This document shows positions 4,841-5,894 of a DNA stretch of 5,894 nucleotides, in pieces. The position numbers were made by a program, and so were the translations under genes. The stretch comes from Candidatus Bathyarchaeota archaeon (lineage in GTDB: Archaea; Thermoproteota; Bathyarchaeia; TCS64). A model generated the notes under the pieces. The model was given only the letters and a program-made list of their open reading frames with translations. It had not been told where the DNA came from and made no database searches. The stretch is taken from NCBI GenBank assembly GCA_030669135.1, contig DAOVEE010000117.1, positions 1 through 5,894 of the forward strand, read 5' to 3'. Each line of letters starts with the position of its first letter. Positions within the stretch are counted from its first letter, which is position 1.

Positions 4841-5894
4841 ACCACGCCGACGTTGTCCTTCACGGTGATCTTGGTCCCGTAGGGCTCCGAGAGCTTCTTT
4901 ATGACACCCAGTATCTTGGCGCCATGCTTCTCGTCCGCGAGGACCGGTCTGCCCCTCCGGCTCCTAGGCTTGTCCTGGCCCAGCTCTATCGGGTAGAGCT
5001 TCAGCTCCCTCAGCCTGTCACCCTCATACTCCATCCGCGGGGTGACGCTGATCCAGTACTTCTCGTCATCAGTGAACCACTTATGCACCTGGCGACCGGG
5101 CCTGGGCGGCGCCTTCTGTCTGGCGTCGAAAGCCTGGCTCACCTTGCCACTGTACGGGTCCAGCTTGTACCTCTCATAGAAGTCGGCCGGCATCTTGAAC
5201 ACCGTCTCGTTCTGGAAGATGAAGTTACCCAGGCTGTAAAAGATGGGTTTACCGTCCCTGATCTCTATGCCCCTCATGGCGTGGTGGCCATGGCCTATGA
5301 AGCAGTGGCACCCAGCGTCTATGGCGGCCCTGGCGAACTCCTCCATGAACTCAGCGGGCCTCTCCGTGTCGTTGGGCATACCCTCGTGGGCGTGGAGGCT
5401 GAACAGCACCCAGTCCGCCTGCCTGGCGGCGTCCCTGACGGCCTCCAGGTTCCCCTCCATGTCCCCCTTGTGGGGCCTCGTGTGGAGCCCCACGTCGTCG
5501 CCCGCGACGAACTTGTTATTGAGGAAGTGGTAGCTTTCCTCCTCCTGATGGACTTCAGGCATGTTGAGCTCGCCGTATACCTCTTTGAGCTTCTCGATGG
5601 TCTCAGGCTTCGCCTCGAACCATTTCTCGTGGCGCAGCGGGTTAAGCCCGGGCCTCCCCTTCATGTCACGCCTGGAGTCCCCCGCCCTCCCGAAGCTGGC
5701 GAAGCTGCTGCAGGCTGATAGCAACGCGACCCTTCCTTTGCCCGTGTCCATGTACCCAGGCTCCCGCGCCTCCGCCAAGCTCCTCCCGGTGCCTGCGTGG
5801 GGGAGGCCCGCCTGCTCCAGGTAGTGGAGCGTGCTGAAGAGGCCGCCATACATGTAGTCGAGGCTGTGGTTGTTGGCGGTGCTGAACATGTTGA
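4831..5894 (-). CDS. CapA family metallophosphatase-like protein, 5'-partial
   Basis: The frame is open at the right edge. The ATG at 5889 is internal: an Asn codon precedes it, and the text N-M-F-S-T-A-N-N-H-S-L-D-Y is the conserved CapA block that normally lies well inside the protein. About 353 residues are visible; the N-terminal metal-binding Asp/His segment and any signal peptide are outside. Numbering from that Met, visible family motifs are ANNHSLDY (5-12), GLPHAGTGRSLAEAREP (28-44), the DWVLFSLHAHEG strand (159-170), AIDAGCHCFIGHGHHAMRGIEI (189-210) and GKPIFYSLGNFIFQNETV (213-230). The family is the PGA_cap calcineurin-like fold (COG2843), first known from poly-gamma-glutamate capsule synthesis. 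The LHAHEG and GHGxH-RGIE variants and the long segment after QNETV fit a subgroup with no proven capsule role, and no capB/capC is visible here. The true substrate is unknown. It ends at TAG within a terminator hairpin. Confidence 0.9.
   Translation of the reverse strand, partial: NMFSTANNHSLDYMYGGLFSTLHYLEQAGLPHAGTGRSLAEAREPGYMDTGKGRVALLSACSSFASFGRAGDSRRDMKGRPGLNPLRHEKWFEAKPETIEKLKEVYGELNMPEVHQEEESYHFLNNKFVAGDDVGLHTRPHKGDMEGNLEAVRDAARQADWVLFSLHAHEGMPNDTERPAEFMEEFARAAIDAGCHCFIGHGHHAMRGIEIRDGKPIFYSLGNFIFQNETVFKMPADFYERYKLDPYSGKVSQAFDARQKAPPRPGRQVHKWFTDDEKYWISVTPRMEYEGDRLRELKLYPIELGQDKPRSRRGRPVLADEKHGAKILGVIKKLSEPYGTKITVKDNVGVVEL

Noticed and set aside
4924..5718. 264-codon open frame on the + strand opposite the CapA-like gene
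   Set aside because: It is the complement of a well-supported CapA frame and has no recognisable domain.
5887..5889. ATG as the start codon of the CapA-like gene
   Set aside because: It falls within the conserved NMFSTANNHSLDY block and the preceding codon (Asn) continues the homology, so the start is beyond the right edge.

Overview
The window holds four protein-coding genes and no RNA gene that I can recognise. Two genes lie on the + strand: the 3' part of a DUF1846/UPF0371 gene and a complete CTP synthase gene (pyrG). Two lie on the - strand: a complete YtcJ-type amidohydrolase and most of a CapA-like metallophosphatase whose start is beyond the right edge. The two pairs converge at about 2900 on a 14-base spacer with T-runs in both directions.

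The source is most likely an archaeon, with moderate confidence. Coding sequence is GC-rich, with heavy use of AGG for arginine and ATA for isoleucine. Intergenic DNA is clearly more AT-rich. A TATA-like box (TTTATA) sits about 45 bases before the pyrG start codon, at the distance expected of an archaeal promoter with a short leader. The amidohydrolase has an AT-rich box about 30 bases before its ATG, which would give a nearly leaderless mRNA. Short T-runs follow the stop codons. The CTP synthase N-terminal half (GGVLSGLGKG, VDAGTMNPYIHGEVFV) looks archaeal to me. A GC-rich bacterium such as a chloroflexote cannot be excluded from this sequence alone. The hairpin plus U6 after capA is in fact bacterial in style.

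The genes do not form an obvious pathway. pyrG is a housekeeping nucleotide gene with its own promoter. The DUF1846 protein is a conserved cytosolic protein of unknown function. The amidohydrolase and CapA-like proteins are accessory hydrolases separated by a 305-base gap, and each appears to be its own transcription unit.

The most interesting signals are non-coding. The pyrG start region carries a perfect 17-base inverted repeat just downstream of the TATA box, and a second perfect palindrome whose RNA hairpin would enclose the GTG start codon. It also has three phased TACGG repeats. The 305-base gap between the - strand genes holds a long nested inverted repeat (22 bp of stem in 72 bases), a competing 7-bp pairing that shares one arm with it, and a separate 17-base inverted repeat. 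I see no evidence for a phage, IS, CRISPR or defence system.
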